Shown here piece by piece: positions 34,078 to 46,010 of a stretch of 64,000 nt of DNA; position 1 is the stretch's first letter, and every line of letters begins with the position of its first letter. Location: assembly GCA_027579435.1 (NCBI GenBank), contig JANBPK010001209.1, positions 33,819 to 97,818 on the forward strand, in the 5' to 3' direction. The notes below the pieces were generated by a model. The model had not been told where the DNA came from, did not search any database, and saw only the letters and a list, made by a program, of their open reading frames with translations. Origin of the DNA: Candolleomyces eurysporus. Taxonomy: Eukaryota; Basidiomycota; Agaricomycetes; Agaricales; Psathyrellaceae. The translations under genes were made by a program, and so were the position numbers.

Positions 34078-35312
34078 CTTTTGATTTACTGAGTTAGATG
34101 AAAAGTTGCGTTGCGTTCGAAGAGAGTGAGGGTCGAATGATGGGTAGGTAGGAATATTGTAGAAACTCCTTTCCTTGGCCTGTCTCTTATACAGAGTTTT
34201 TTCTACCTGCAGGAACCAATACGTGGTTGTCAGTGGCTGGCGATGCGAGTTATGTCAAGATACGTTCTTCCTAGGAGCCGGTTTGTCAATTTGGTTACGG
34301 AACTCTTTGTTCGAGTAGGAATCAAGATATCCGGTGCTGAGACTCCTTGCACATAGTCCATTTTGTCGCAGTCCATTTGGCGTATGTTGTTTGTCATTTT
34401 ATCTTTGTGTCTTAGCCGCAGAAGAATCATAGAATCGAAAACCCGGATATAGACAACCGAAATGAGCAGCTGCGCCAGACACTGCGCCTTTCTGTTGCGC
34501 TGCGGCCCATGTGGTTATTGGTCGGAGCGCCCGAGTATGATTCGTCCGATATTCTTGCTTTCAAAAAGAACCAATAAACGCTAACCAGAGTGAGAGCAAC
34601 TCACCTAGGGAAATGAAGAGCTCAAAACGCACTTGGACGGGCATTGCAAAAATGGCGCCTCATATGAGCTAGTCCGTGATTACGGAGTGATCGCTCGCTG
34701 GCCAACAGTGGGTCTATACCACGACTATGCCAGGAATGTGGCGCTGTCAACTAACGTCAGAGATGCTGCCACCATCGCTCCCTGTGTGTCAAATGCGTCG
34801 AATACACCAGTTTACAAAGTCTATTTTGATGCAAATTGACCGATCTGTACCTTTGCTAGTAACCAGCGGCTATGTGTGTGTGATCGGAAAACTCGAAGCC
34901 GGAAGAAAGATTTATCAAAATCATACTTTCCTCCACAATTCGAGTTACTCGTTGGTAGCGTAATAGAACTGCATATCGACTGTTGTCCTTTTCCCTTGAT
35001 GAGGCACAATTGCCCAATGAGACCCGCTTATGTGTAGATATCCGTAGGCCGTCACTTACGACTAAGTGAGCTTGTAGAATGTTGAGATAATCGGTACACA
35101 TTACAGTGTTCATAGTTTTATAGCCTTAAATCCCTCTCATCGATCACATCGCTCTCATATGAGACTCCAAGGAGGATTGCAGAGTGGCTAACTTTGCAAC
35201 GTTCCCCATCACCATCATCACTGACATCACCATCAAAGAAGGCATAGACTTAATTCATGGGCAATCGCGGAAAGTACAAGGAAGTAGACCGTAGCTGGAT
35301 CCGATTTATAGA
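34078..35312. other. Region without supported gene
   Basis: AT-richer, with only short frames. Nothing recognised. Confidence 0.4.
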
Positions 35313-35648
35313 ATGGAATCTCGGAGACCCAAGAGGTACCTTTACTCAACCTCTCAAGCGAGGTCAAACATAATGGTACCAGCCTTCACGCTCAAAGTGT
35401 CCGCATCTGGGACCTACGCGCCGATACAAGCGCCCAGGCTTCGAAGAATACGCTTGATCCGCGTTGGGCGCGAACCGCTTTTGTTTCCAAGACCTGAAAC
35501 CAATATGAGGTATTCACTTCAGGCTCTGTGCCGACTGCGGAGATCGGAATGGAATGGCTTGACGGTACGTACCATTAGCCATCCTTCATCCACATTGACG
35601 GCTCTGCTTCTCGTATTTGGCGTTTCATCAGTGAGGGAATGCTCTTAG
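35313..35648 (+). pseudogene. WD40-repeat protein fragment
   Basis: One frame reads SLHAQSVRIWDLRADTSAQ, a WD40 blade ending, then continues for about 30 residues to a stop, with TSGSVPTAEIGMEWLDG beyond the stop. There is no start and there are no other blades, so I call it a remnant. Confidence 0.35.
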
Positions 35649-36380
35649 CATGTATAAGCGTTAACTTTGTAATGAATCCGGGAGAGCTGTGTGCATACCT
35701 TCTAGGTATAGTTTCGGGCCAGCTCTGATCCCGGGGTCGAGCCCACGTACNTTTTGATATAAATCTCCCGCTTGTTTTATTCAGACAGGTCCGGTCTCTC
35801 TGTGGATACGGAGTTGAGGTGCCGTAGAGGTTTGTTTAGGGAAACAGTGTGCATTCTTTTCAGGGAGTTTACTTGTACGCCCACCCGGAGACCGTACACT
35901 TAATTTGGGCTGGACATTGGGTCGGCGACAGCCTCGAGGATAGTGGGTATAGAAAGAGCAAAGTGTATTGCTATTTTCAACCTTCAAACCTCCAGTCACA
36001 TGGACTGTCCTTTGCCCGCTATAATGAATCAGGCGTGCATCAGTGCCATGAAGACGTCCCAAACAAAGATCTGCATGGAAAGTAAGCTTTTTAGCTGCCT
36101 ATATACAGTGTTATCACGATTATTATGACAGTTGCGGCAATCACGTTTCTCGTGTGCGATATAGGTGACCCCTTTTGCAGGGTGGTGAGTGTGACCGACT
36201 GAAGGCGCTGGTAAACGCTACTCTTCCGGACCGTGGCTTATCACATTTACCTCCGTAAGACAAGCGCTCAATCACCTGGCCATCTCATGCCAGCACTGCC
36301 TCCCAGGAACAGCTTCTCTTCGACCACAACCATTGGGCCTCTTATCGCGCCCTCATTGCAGGCCCTCACCCTGCCATACT
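35649..36380. other. Upstream flank of NACHT gene 1
   Basis: From about 36230 the sequence resembles the conserved leader present before each of the four NACHT genes (a block including atgccagcactgcctccc, then tctcttcgaccac, then ctcaccctgccatac just before the ATG). The earlier part is featureless; an isolated N lies at 35751. Confidence 0.5.
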
Positions 36381-38946
36381 ATGTCCACCGTTCAGTTTCT
36401 TCCAAATGCCAACGGCGTTGGCATCTCTAACTCGACTCTTTTGATTGCTGGCGGAAATATCATTCAGCAGCCCGTACCAGGTACATGAGCTCAACACTCG
36501 TCCACACAAGTTCCAGGAAGAGGCTGACTTCGGACCTCAGACCTTCATGCTAGGCTTCAACCCATCCTCGATGCTTCTCACACTCGAAATCGGAAAACCT
36601 CACCCCCAGACTCGATATGCCAGCCGGGCACAAGGACTAAAGTCATCCAAGGAATCACTGTATGGGCGGACAGCGTAATAGAGGCAAATAACCATGTGTA
36701 CTGCCTGTATGGTACAGTGGGAAGCGGCAAATCTTCCATCGCACAGGTGGTCTCAGACAAATACCATGGAGAGGGTAGATTGCTCGCCAGCCATTACTTA
36801 TTCCGTGGGTCAGGCGAGAGAAGTACGATGGTCAGATTTGCGGTGACTCTCGCGAGCCAGATTTCGGCAGTGATCCTGGAGACGGTGCCGTTTATTGAAG
36901 CTGCACTGACCTCGCATCCTGGGCTCCTCAAACCGGGAACGCTATCGTTGGAATTCCAGCTCAAAGTTCTCGTCTTCGAGCCATTCATAGCAGTGGTCAA
37001 TTCATCTCCTCCCCTTTCCTCATCTCCCGGGGGGACGTCTCCTACCCCGCTCCCGTTCCTCATTGTCATCGACGGCCTCGACGAGTGCGAAGATAAAGAA
37101 GGCATGGAGATGTTCATTGACTCGATTCTCAACTTCTTCAGAGACTATCCGGCTGTTCCCCTCCGGTTCTTCATTACAACCCGCATCGAACAGCATATTC
37201 AATATCGCCTTGAGGTTTCAAAAGTTATTCTGGATAGCCTTGACCACCACGGATCCGAAGACGACATCCAAATGTTCGTTGAAGCCGAGTTTGAACGCGA
37301 GGCGAAACGTAACCGTGTCATCCAGGCGTACATCCAGGAACACGGAAACTGGCCCACAGCAAACCACCGCGACGAGTTAATTGATCACATTAAAGGGTCA
37401 TTCATCTTTGGGTCGGCATTGGTCAAGTACATCCTGTGGAACAAAGGTGACGGTCTAACGCCCATGGATCGCCTACCCCTCGCACTCGAGATGAATCCAG
37501 GTCTGGATGGTCTTTACACGCAAACCCTTGCACGTGTCGAGCATTTCCCCCACTTCATGGACGTCATTTCAACCATCACTTTGAGCAAATCACCGTTTTC
37601 CATTTCCAACCTCGCACAGCTTCTACGAATCAAGACCTTCGAAGTTCTGCATGTGCTTGTAGATCTCCAAAGCATCATCCAGGTGCCAGGGGCTGACACA
37701 CGGGAGGTCGTCACGCTATACCATACTTCCCTCCGTGACTTTCTGACGACTGAAAGCCGGTCAAAGCGCTTTTTCGTATCGCCGAATCATTATCTTCCAC
37801 TATCGTATCGCATCTTCGTCACACGAGTTGTTGATCCACCTGTGCTAGCTACTCCAGGTCTGCCAGACATACGAATTTCCAGCTGGTCTTGGGCCAAGTT
37901 TTATCAACTTGCTGATCCCACAACTTTGCGCACCGACATGAATCAGTTCAGGGTTCGATCGTCGACGTTGACGGAACTGCCTTACTGGCATAGCTTCGCA
38001 TCATTGATGAGTTTTTATGGTTTTATATTTGGGAGTTCGGTTAATTATGGTGTAGCTCTAACCCACCTTACGGGGTGGGCCGAACATCTGGTGCCGGCGT
38101 TGGAGCTCGAGCTCGAGCATCCCGAGGCCAGCCATCCCATACATCCGTCCTCCTCCTCCTCCTCCTCGATGGAGAGGTGGCTGAAAAGCCCGGGCCACCA
38201 TCTCTTTCGCAGAAATCGATCTTCTCGGGTAGAGATGATCGGGGAATCGCTGGAAGAGTTTCAAAATAGTATACAAAGAGCTCAATCGATTGTTGAATTC
38301 AAGGCAAGTAATACATCGATCGAACACAAAACATCGTACAATACTGACCAAAGCACAGCTTTCTAGTCCTCTTCAAGAAGTACAAACAAGACTGGAGCAC
38401 AATATCGAAGTTACTGGCGAACGCGCTGTGAGTGTGCATCCAGCAGCATTCAAGTTTATATATACCCGCACTAACCTTAACGTTGAAGGACTTTGTATTT
38501 GTCATTCGCGATGACTTCATGTCGCCAATAACGTTACTGTGGGTGAGTAGGGAGGGATCTTGTACATCGTACAGATCGAGGCCTAATCTCAACCATAGGT
38601 ATTCGGCCAGATAATCTCCACTTATCGACAACTCAGCCCTCTCGACGACGGGAGCCCCAGACTCTGTATTTCCGTCCAAAACGAAGAGGAGGACTACTTC
38701 TTGTGCGATATTATGATCAGTGGCAGAATAGAGAAAGTTAATGGTCCCACTGAATCCCTCAGGAGTGTCTTGGAAGAGATATCCCTGCATAACGAATATA
38801 TGAAGATGATCAAGAAGCGTAAAAGGCGGCAATTGAAGAATATTTGTAAAACCAAACAGACAAACCTAATCTCAACCGTCGCAGAAATCACATCCCTTGA
38901 ACCTGAGGAGGATTGTAGTATTACGAGTTCAACGACAGGGAAATAA
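36381..38946 (+). CDS. NACHT ATPase, array copy 1
   Basis: Predicted 777-aa protein, exons 36381-36480, 36541-38303, 38359-38427, 38489-38542 and 38599-38946 (2334 nt, in frame). The N-terminus is short (FLPNANGVGISNSTLLIAGG, then LHARLQPILDASHTRNRK). It leads into a STAND-type P-loop NTPase with Walker A GTVGSGKSS and Walker B FLIVIDGLDECED; GSFIFGSALVKYILW and a winged-helix-like part follow. Such fungal NACHT proteins are NLR-like signalling ATPases, and some act in non-self recognition or programmed cell death. No ankyrin, TPR or WD40 repeats follow; instead there is a helical region and a compact C-terminal module (IISTYRQLSPLDDGSPRLCI). The third intron has a GC donor (gcaagt, 38304); unspliced, the protein would stop at 38366 (641 aa). 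A TCC run encodes seven Ser near 38150. Confidence 0.85.
38304..38358 (+). other. GC-AG intron in NACHT gene 1
   Basis: Intron with donor gcaagt and acceptor cacag. Splicing joins EFK to LSSPLQEVQ and opens the C-terminal module; retention reaches a stop within 20 codons. Same position in the other three copies. Confidence 0.75.
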
Positions 38947-39427
38947 TACAATCAATTCGTTCGAAGCCAGCATCGAACATGCAAGTAAACTAAGTAGAAG
39001 GACTTATAATAAGGTACGCACAAACAAGTTGATCGTAGGAGAGGGGGCGAGTATAAACAGGAACAACAAAAGAGTGACTAGAAAGTGGTTTTGAAAAAAA
39101 AAGAATAAGTAGGGTAAAAGTTTATTCAACCAAGGTATCCCAAATCGTCATCAGTCAAACGAATAAAGTTGGAAGGGGAGAGCAACCGGGAATAAGGGCA
39201 GAGTACCTCGGTCGGGGTATATGCAAATCGGTCGAATGCGCAGGAGTGGGGGAGGAGAAAAGGGAAAGGGCGTCGAGAAAAAGGAAGACCGAGGGTAACA
39301 GAAAGAAGCTTAATAACGGATAAAAAATCCATAAATAGTTCGTGAAGAGGGAGAGTGTTCCATTTTATAAAGAGCAAGCGACGAGCGAGGGTATGTACGT
39401 CCACCATCCTCAGCAGTCGACTCAAGC
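38947..39427. other. Conserved tail-to-tail spacer, unit 1
   Basis: Non-coding 3' regions of the convergent genes, similar in all four units (gttgatcgtaggagagg and gaacaacaaaagagtgact recur). Confidence 0.6.
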
Positions 39428-40531
39428 TCACTGGTTCGCAACCTAACCAAATAGTCGATCGTCAGTGATCAGTTCACCAGGCTCAAGAAACTGTCAACGC
39501 ACCTTCAGAATCCTCTTTGGCTCCTCATCCTCGCACTCACTCGCATCGCTAAACCTCCTGTCCCCGGTCTGCGGCAGTCCTCCTTGCTGTGGCCCTTGAT
39601 CAGAGGGATTAGGCAGCGAGTTTCCACTACCACCGGCCTGGGCTACGGGCGCTTGGGCTGGGGGCCGCTGATTATACGCATCTTACTCCTGCACCGCATA
39701 CTGCTGCTGCTGAGACGGGTATCCAGGAGGCGGTAGTGGTGTAGAATACGACGCCGGATACACAATCTCGGCTTCATGGGCTGATCAACGACCTGTTCCT
39801 CTGCAACCCCTGCGGCTGGTCATACAACGGCTGCGTCTGATGTTGTCCTCCCGCATACTGATCATAAGTTCCCTGCCGCTGCTGCTGCTGGTACAGCCCA
39901 GCGCCAGCCCCGGCCACATGCGCACCCATCCCAGCGTTCTCCAAAACCTCCAGCTCATGGCCCCACGCAGTTGGGAACTCCCGACTACAGGGATGCGGCT
40001 GCTGAGGCGGCGGGCTCCCGCTCGAACGCAAGGGGAATGCACCCTAAACGTGTAGCGAAAGCCAAAAAAAGACTCACCACCAGACGATTCTGATGTCGAA
40101 CTCGGCGCTATGCTCCTCGAAGAGGTGACACTCACCACCGAAGTGGTTGTAATCACATTGGGTCGTCGCCGTGGTCGTAGGGGACGTAACAGCCGTAGTT
40201 GTGGGCGACATCACGGTCGTTGTGCTCATCAACGTAGGTTGACTAGTAGTCGAAGTCGTCGGCGCCGCGGTGGTGGTTGACGTTGATGAAGGCGACGTAG
40301 GAGTGGTGGTGCTGGTTGTGGTGGTGCTGGTGGAGGTATTGGATGTGGGGTCGCTTGTCCGCGTCGATGAGGAGGTGCTTGGGGGACGAGCTGTGAATGT
40401 GGACATTAGTCTCTGCTGGAAAGAGTGGTGGGGGCTCGAGGAGACTCACGTTATCGTAGGAGCTAGATATCACCCCATCGTCACGAATCATCCTAACAGA
40501 AAATAAGCCAGAGATACTCACTGTCGGCCAT
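39428..40531 (-). pseudogene. Thr-rich TM protein gene, unit 1, broken
   Basis: Thr/Ser-rich exon (40406-40080, starting MSTFTARPPS), then the sequence jumps straight into the late cytoplasmic part (SGSPPPQQPHPC, GLYQQQQRQGTYDQYAGG), so the membrane segment and the Gly-rich juxtamembrane region are missing. An extra C near 39779 shifts the frame relative to copy 4 and ends it at ISP, and a further stop follows a VQE codon run near 39690. The final VANQ-stop exon is still recognisable at 39428-39442. Related to the intact gene at 57592-59682. Confidence 0.7.
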
Positions 40532-40560
40532 CTTGAATCCAATCCAATCAAGAACGTTTC

Positions 40561-40990
40561 TCGGTGGTACATTCCATGAGAGCTGACATCAGAGTACGGT
40601 CTGCTCGTGTATCCACCTCCTATGCTGCTTGCTCCTCTACGGCCGTACCCTCCACCTCTGCTACTATCGTAGGGGCTCTTGTGGAAACCATCTTCTTCGT
40701 CGAATACGGGCGGTTTGGCCGCCTTACGAGCGGCTTCGGCCATCTCTTGGTCGAATTCTTGGCTTGATTAGGAAGACGCAGTGAGGAGGGGAACATCGAC
40801 AAGACCGACGGCGCCTGTGTTTGAGAAGACTCTGCACTGAGGAGGGTATGGTCAGCCACATGGATTTTTGCATGAGAGGACAAGGAAGCGATAATAGATG
40901 AAGGATTGATGGGAATGCCGCCAGCGGCACCAAAACTTTCGAAACCGGACCGCCGAAGAACTGATGCGCAAGCCGGACGCATACTAATCA
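40561..40990 (-). pseudogene. Partial TM-protein copy (juxtamembrane part only)
   Basis: Carries PPVFDEEDGFHKSPYDSSRG and SSIGGGYTSRPYSDVSSHG up to YHRE, then runs directly into the MADS-type leader of the unit-1 copy. The membrane segment is largely deleted. It is a second, truncated copy placed head-to-tail with the first. Confidence 0.65.
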
Positions 40991-41115
40991 CCTTGAATCT
41001 CGCAGCCTCATGTTGGCCACATGCCAGCCTCGCCTCCCGGCAACAGCTTTCTCTTCGGCCACGACCATTGGACCTCCCATTGTGCCCTCATTGCAGGCGC
41101 TCACCCTGCCATACG

Positions 41116-43583
41116 ATGACCACCGCTCAATTTCTTCCAAATGCCAACAGCGTTGGCATCTCTAACTCGATCTTTTACGTAGCCGGCGGGAATATCACCC
41201 AGCAGTCCGTCTCGGGTATGTTAGCTGAACACGCATCAGCACAGGTCTCAGGGGAGGCTGATTTCATCAGACCTTCATGTTAGACTTCAACCCATCCTCG
41301 ATGCTTCCCATAGTCGAAATCGGAAAATTTCACCCCCAGACTCGATGTGCCAGCCAGGCACAAGGACCAAAGTCATCGAACGAATTACCATATGGGCGGA
41401 CAGCGAAATAGAGGAAAATAACCATGTATACTGTCTGTACGGCACCGTCGGACGCGGCAAATCTTCCATCGCCCAAGCGGTCTCAGGCAAATACCATGGA
41501 GAAGGTAGATTACTTGCCAGCCATTTCTTCTTCCGTGGATCAGGCGAGAGAAGCACGATGGTCAAATTTGCGGTGACTATCGCAAGTCAGATGGCAGCGG
41601 TGATCCCAGAGACGATCCCGTTTATCGACGCTGCACTGACCTCGGAGCCTGGGCTTCTCAAACCGGGAACGCTATCGTTGGAATTCCAGCTGCAAAATCT
41701 CGTCTTCGAGCCATTCAAAGCGGTGGTCTATTCATCTCTTCCCCTTACATCACCCCTCAGGAGGCCATCTCCTAACCCGCTCCCGTTCCTCATTGTCATC
41801 GACGGCCTTGACGAGTGCGAAGATAAGGAAGGCATGGATACGTTCATCGACTCGATGCTCACATTCTTCAAAGACAATCCAACTGTTCCCCTCCGGTTCT
41901 TCATTGCAACTCGCATCGAACAGCATATTCAAGATCGCCTTAAGGCTCCAAAAGTTATCTTGGATAGCCTTGACAGCCACGGATCCGAAGACGACATTGA
42001 AGTGTTTGTTGAAGCCGAGTTTCAACGAGAGGCAAAACGCAATCGTGTCATCCGGGCGTACATGCTGCAACATGGAAACTGGCCCTCAGCAGATCACCGC
42101 CGCCAGTTAATTCGTCACATCCAGGGGTCATTCATTTTTGGGTCGACACTGGTCAAGTACATCCTGTGGAACAAAGGTGACGGACTAACCCCTATGGATC
42201 GCCTGCCCCTCGCACTCGACATGAATCCAGGTCTCGATGATCTGTACATGCAAACCCTTGCACGTGTCGAGCATCTCCCTCACTTCATGGACATCATTTC
42301 AACCATTACCTTTTCCTCACCTATTTCCATTTCCATGCTCGCACAACTTCTACGAATCAAGACTTTTGAAGTTCTGCACGTGCTTGTAGATCTTCAAAGC
42401 ATCATCCAGGTGCCAGGGGCTGACTCGGACGTCGTCACGCTATACCATACCTCCCTCCGTGACTTTCTGACGACTGAAAGCCGGTCAGAGCGCTTCTTCG
42501 TATCGCCGAATAGATATCTTCCTCTATCGTATAGCTTCTTCACCCAACCGGTGGATAATCCACCGGTGCTCGGCCGGCGAAGCTTGTCATCTTTTCGTAG
42601 GGAGCAACGGGGTCGACAGTATTGGGCCATGTTTTTCGAACTTTCTGAGCCCACAACTGTGTCCACCTACATGGATCAGTTCAAGGTTCGATTGTCGACG
42701 TCGACAGAACGGTCTTACTGGCACAGCTTCGTATCATTCATGAGTTATCATGATTTCTTCTTAAATAATCCGGTCAATGGGCCTAACGGGTATGGTACAG
42801 CTCTAGGTCGCCTTACGAGGTGGGCTGAACATCTAGTGCTGGCGTTGGAGCTCGAGTATCATGACTCGGAACCTCGTCAGGATTCGCTCACCCATCCCAT
42901 ACATCCGACCTCCTCCTCGATTTTGCGCTGGTTGTGCAACCCCCTTCCTAAGACCTTTGGATTGGCTCGTCCACCTTCTCAGGTGGAGATGGTCGGAGCT
43001 TCCCTTGAAGAATTTCAAAATAATAGACAACGGGCTCAATCAATCGTTGAATCCAAGGCGAGTCATACATCGATCGAACACGCAACTTCGTACGATACTC
43101 ACCAAAGCACAGTTTTCTGGTCCTTTCCAACAAGCACAAGAGAAATCGACGCACGAAATCAAAGTTACTGGCGAACATGTTGTGAGTGTGCATCCAGCGA
43201 GCATTTATGTACACCCGCGCTAACCTTGATGTTGAAGGAATTTGTATTTCTCATTTCCGATGACTTCATGTCACAAATCATGCTACTATGGGTGAGTAGG
43301 GAGGGATCTTGCACATGCACAAGCGCAGATCGTGAGCTAATCTCTACCATAGGTATTCGACCAGATAACCTCCACTTATCGACAACTCCACCCTCTTAAT
43401 GACGGGAACCCCAGACTCTGTATTTCCGCTGAAAACGAAAAGTACGGTGTTTTCTCGGGCGATATTATGATCAGTGGGAGGATGGAGAAGGTCAATGGTC
43501 CCACTCAATCTCTCAGTAGTGTCTTGAGAGGGACGTCCTTGCATGAGATATATAAGCGGGTGCTCAAGAAGCGTGGCTGGTGA
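41116..43583 (+). CDS. NACHT ATPase, array copy 2
   Basis: Predicted 746-aa protein, exons 41116-41215, 41271-43057, 43113-43181, 43238-43291 and 43353-43583 (2241 nt, in frame). Same plan as copy 1. Walker A here is GTVGRGKSS (Arg in place of Ser, within the allowed P-loop pattern) and Walker B is FLIVIDGLDECED. The segment between the winged-helix-like part and the C-terminal helices (about residues 455-500: NPPVLGRRSLSSFRREQRG) differs strongly from the other copies. The third intron donor is GC (gcgagt, 43058); if retained, the frame continues to 43399 with an unrelated tail (742 aa). The C-terminal module ends early at KKRGW, about 25-30 residues before the end in copies 1 and 4, through a stop in the last exon. 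Likely NLR-like signalling ATPase; no repeat domain. Confidence 0.85.
43058..43112 (+). other. GC-AG intron in NACHT gene 2
   Basis: Donor gcgagt, acceptor cacag; joins ESK to FSGPFQQAQ. Retention gives an open frame of about 110 further codons in another phase downstream. Confidence 0.72.
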
Positions 43584-44311
43584 TTGGAAAAGATTTTATA
43601 TAGAACCAAACAGACAAACCCAATCTCAACCGTTGTAGAAATTGCATCCCTTGTACCCGAGGAGGAGGATTGTAGTATTACGAGTTCAACGACAAGGAAA
43701 TGATACAATCAATTCATTCAAGCCACCATCCAACACGCAAGTAAACTGAGTAGTAAAAGCAGCTATGATAAGGCACACACAAACACATTGATCGTAGGAG
43801 AGGAGGCGAGTATAAACAGGGAATAGAAGACCCACAACGGAGACAGTGATATAAACAGGAACAACAAAAGAGTGACTCAAAAGTGGTTTTGGNAAAAGAA
43901 AAAAAAAGAATAAGAATGGGTAAGTAGGGTAGGAGTTCATTCAACCAAGGTATCCCAAATCGTCATCAGCCAAAGGAATAAAGATGGAAGGGGAGAGCAA
44001 CCGGGAATAAGGGAGGAGTACCTCGGTCGGGATATATGCAAATCGGTCCAACGTGCAAGAGTGGGGGAGAAGGAGAGAAGGGGAACGGGAAAAGGGCACA
44101 GGAAAGGGCAAGGGCAAGGGAAGGAGGAGCGAAGGAGAAAGGGAAATGTCAAACCCGAGGACGAGAGACGGTGAAGAGAAAGAGAAAAGAAGCTCATTAA
44201 CGAATAAAAAATCCATAAATAGTTCGTGAAGAGGGAGAGAGTTCCATTTTATAAAGAGCAAGCGACGAGCGAGGGTATGTACGTTCACCATCCTCAGCAG
44301 TCGACTCAAGC
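43584..44311. other. Tail-to-tail spacer, unit 2
   Basis: Longer than the other spacers, with a purine-rich gggaa/gggca tract around 44070-44170 absent from the other units. Isolated N at 43893. Confidence 0.5.
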
Positions 44312-45525
44312 TCACTGGTTCGCAACCTAACCAAATAGTTGATCATCAGTGATCAGTTCACCAGGCTCAAGAAACAGTCAACGCACCTTCAGAACTGTCT
44401 TCAGCTCCTCATCCTTGTACTCACTCGCATCGCTAAACCTCCTGTCCCCTGCCTGCGGCAGTCCTCCTTGCTGTGGCCCTTGATCAAAGGGATTAGGCAG
44501 CGAGTTTCCATTACCACCGGCCTGGACTATGGGCGCTTGGGCTGGGGGCCGCTGATTCCACACATCATCTTCTTCTTCCTGCACTGCATACTGCTGCTGC
44601 TGAGATGGGTATCCAGGAGGCGGTGGTGGCGTAGAATACGACGCTGGATACACAATCTCGGCTTCATGGGCTGATCAACGACCTGTGTTCCTCCGCAACC
44701 CCTGCGGCTGGTCATACAACGGCTGCGTCTGGTGTTGTCCTCCCACATACTGATTGTAAGTTCCCTGTTGCTGCTGCTGGTACAGCCCAGCACCAGCCCC
44801 GGTGTGGTAGGGGATCCTGGCCGAGTCGAGTAGACATGCTAGATTAGATTAGATCACGGGTGTGATCCGTATATCTAGTCGATGCCAGCATGCCAGAATA
44901 GACCATCCGATCCTTGCCCTCGACGCTATACAAGGTGCTCCTCACCTAGTTATCTGAGCCTGCGTGGACTCGAGTGGTCTCTGGACTACTCCACCGGCCA
45001 CATGCACACCCATCCCAGCATTCTCCAAAACCTCCAGCTCATGGCCCCACGCAGTCGGGAACTCCTGATCATAGGGATGCGGCTGCTGAGGCGGCGGGCT
45101 CCCGCTCGAACGCAAGGAGAATGCACCCTAAACATGTAGCGAAAGCCAAAAAAGACTCACCACCACCAGACGATTCTGATGTCGAACTCGGCGCTATGCT
45201 CCTCGAAGAGGTGACACTCACCACCGAAGTGGCTGTATATATATGTAATCACATTGGGTCCCCTCGTAGTGGGGGTCGTCGCCGTGGTTGTAGGGGACAT
45301 AACAGCCGTAGATGTGGCCGATGTCACGGTCGTTGTGCTCATCGACGTAGGTTGACTAGTCGAAGTCGTCGGGAGCGTGGTGGTGGTTGACGTTGATGGA
45401 GGCGACATAGGGGTGGTGCTGGTTGTGGTGGTGCCAGTGGAGGTATTGGATGTGGAGTCGCTTGTCTGCATCAATGAGGTCGGGGCGGAGGTGTCNGGGG
45501 GGGACGAAGCTGTGAATGTGGACAT
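44312..45525 (-). pseudogene. Thr-rich TM protein gene, unit 2, broken
   Basis: Thr-rich exon (45525-45160, starting MSTFTASSP) followed, without membrane segment, by the late cytoplasmic part (SGSPPPQQPHPYDQEFPTAW region) and the terminal VANQ-stop exon. It shares the extra C (near 44668) seen in unit 1 and is also interrupted by a 191-bp insertion (44803-44993). N at 45496. Confidence 0.7.
44803..44993. mobile_element. MITE-like 191-bp insertion
   Basis: This segment is absent from the equivalent place in units 1, 3 and 4, which read agccccggccacatg (unit 1 and 4 form). In unit 2 the left flank ends ccgg (44799-44802) and the same ccgg follows the insert (44994-44997), fitting a 4-bp target duplication. 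The ends are imperfect inverted repeats: tgtggtaggggatcc at the left and, on the other strand, tggagtagtccagag at the right. It contains a short hairpin (gatcacgggtgtgatc) and no coding capacity. This suggests a non-autonomous DNA transposon; the superfamily is not identifiable. Confidence 0.65.
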
Positions 45526-45649
45526 CAGTAGTCTCTGCTGGAAAGAGTGGTGGTGGCTCGAGACTCACATTGTCGTAGGAGCTAAATATCACCCCCATCA
45601 TCACGAACCATCCTAACAGAAGATAAGCCAGAGATACTCACTGTCGGCC

Positions 45650-46010
45650 ATCTTAATCAATTCCAATCGAGAGCGTTTCTCGGTGGTATGTTCCGTGAGA
45701 GCTGACATCAGAGTACGGTCTGCTCGTGTATCCACCTCCTATGCTGCTTGCTCCTCTACGGCCGTACCCTCCACCTCTGCTACCATTGTAGGGGCTCTTG
45801 TGGAAATCATCTTCTTCATCGAATACGGGCAGTTTGGCCGTCGCCTCACGAGCGGCTTCGGCCATCTCTTGGTCGAATTTCTTGGCTTGATTAGGAAGAC
45901 GCAGTGAGGAGGGGGACACCGACAAGGCCGACGGCGCCTGTGTTTGGGAAGACTCTGCACTGAGGAGGGTATGGTCAGCCACATGGATTTTTGCATGCGA
46001 GGACAAGGAA
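45650..46010 (-). pseudogene. Partial TM-protein copy, juxtamembrane part, unit 2
   Basis: KKFDQEMAEAAREATAKLPV, FDEEDDFHKSPYNGSRGGGY and SSIGGGYTSRPYSDVSSHGT up to YHRE, then the leader of the next copy. The membrane segment is reduced to a short GAVGLVGVPLLTASS-like trace in another frame. Same junction as in unit 1. Confidence 0.65.

Noticed and set aside
34180..34196. ctgtctcttataca, matching the first 14 bases of a common transposase mosaic end used in library preparation.
   Set aside because: The match breaks off after 14 bases and the flanks continue normally on both sides; most likely coincidence rather than adaptor contamination.
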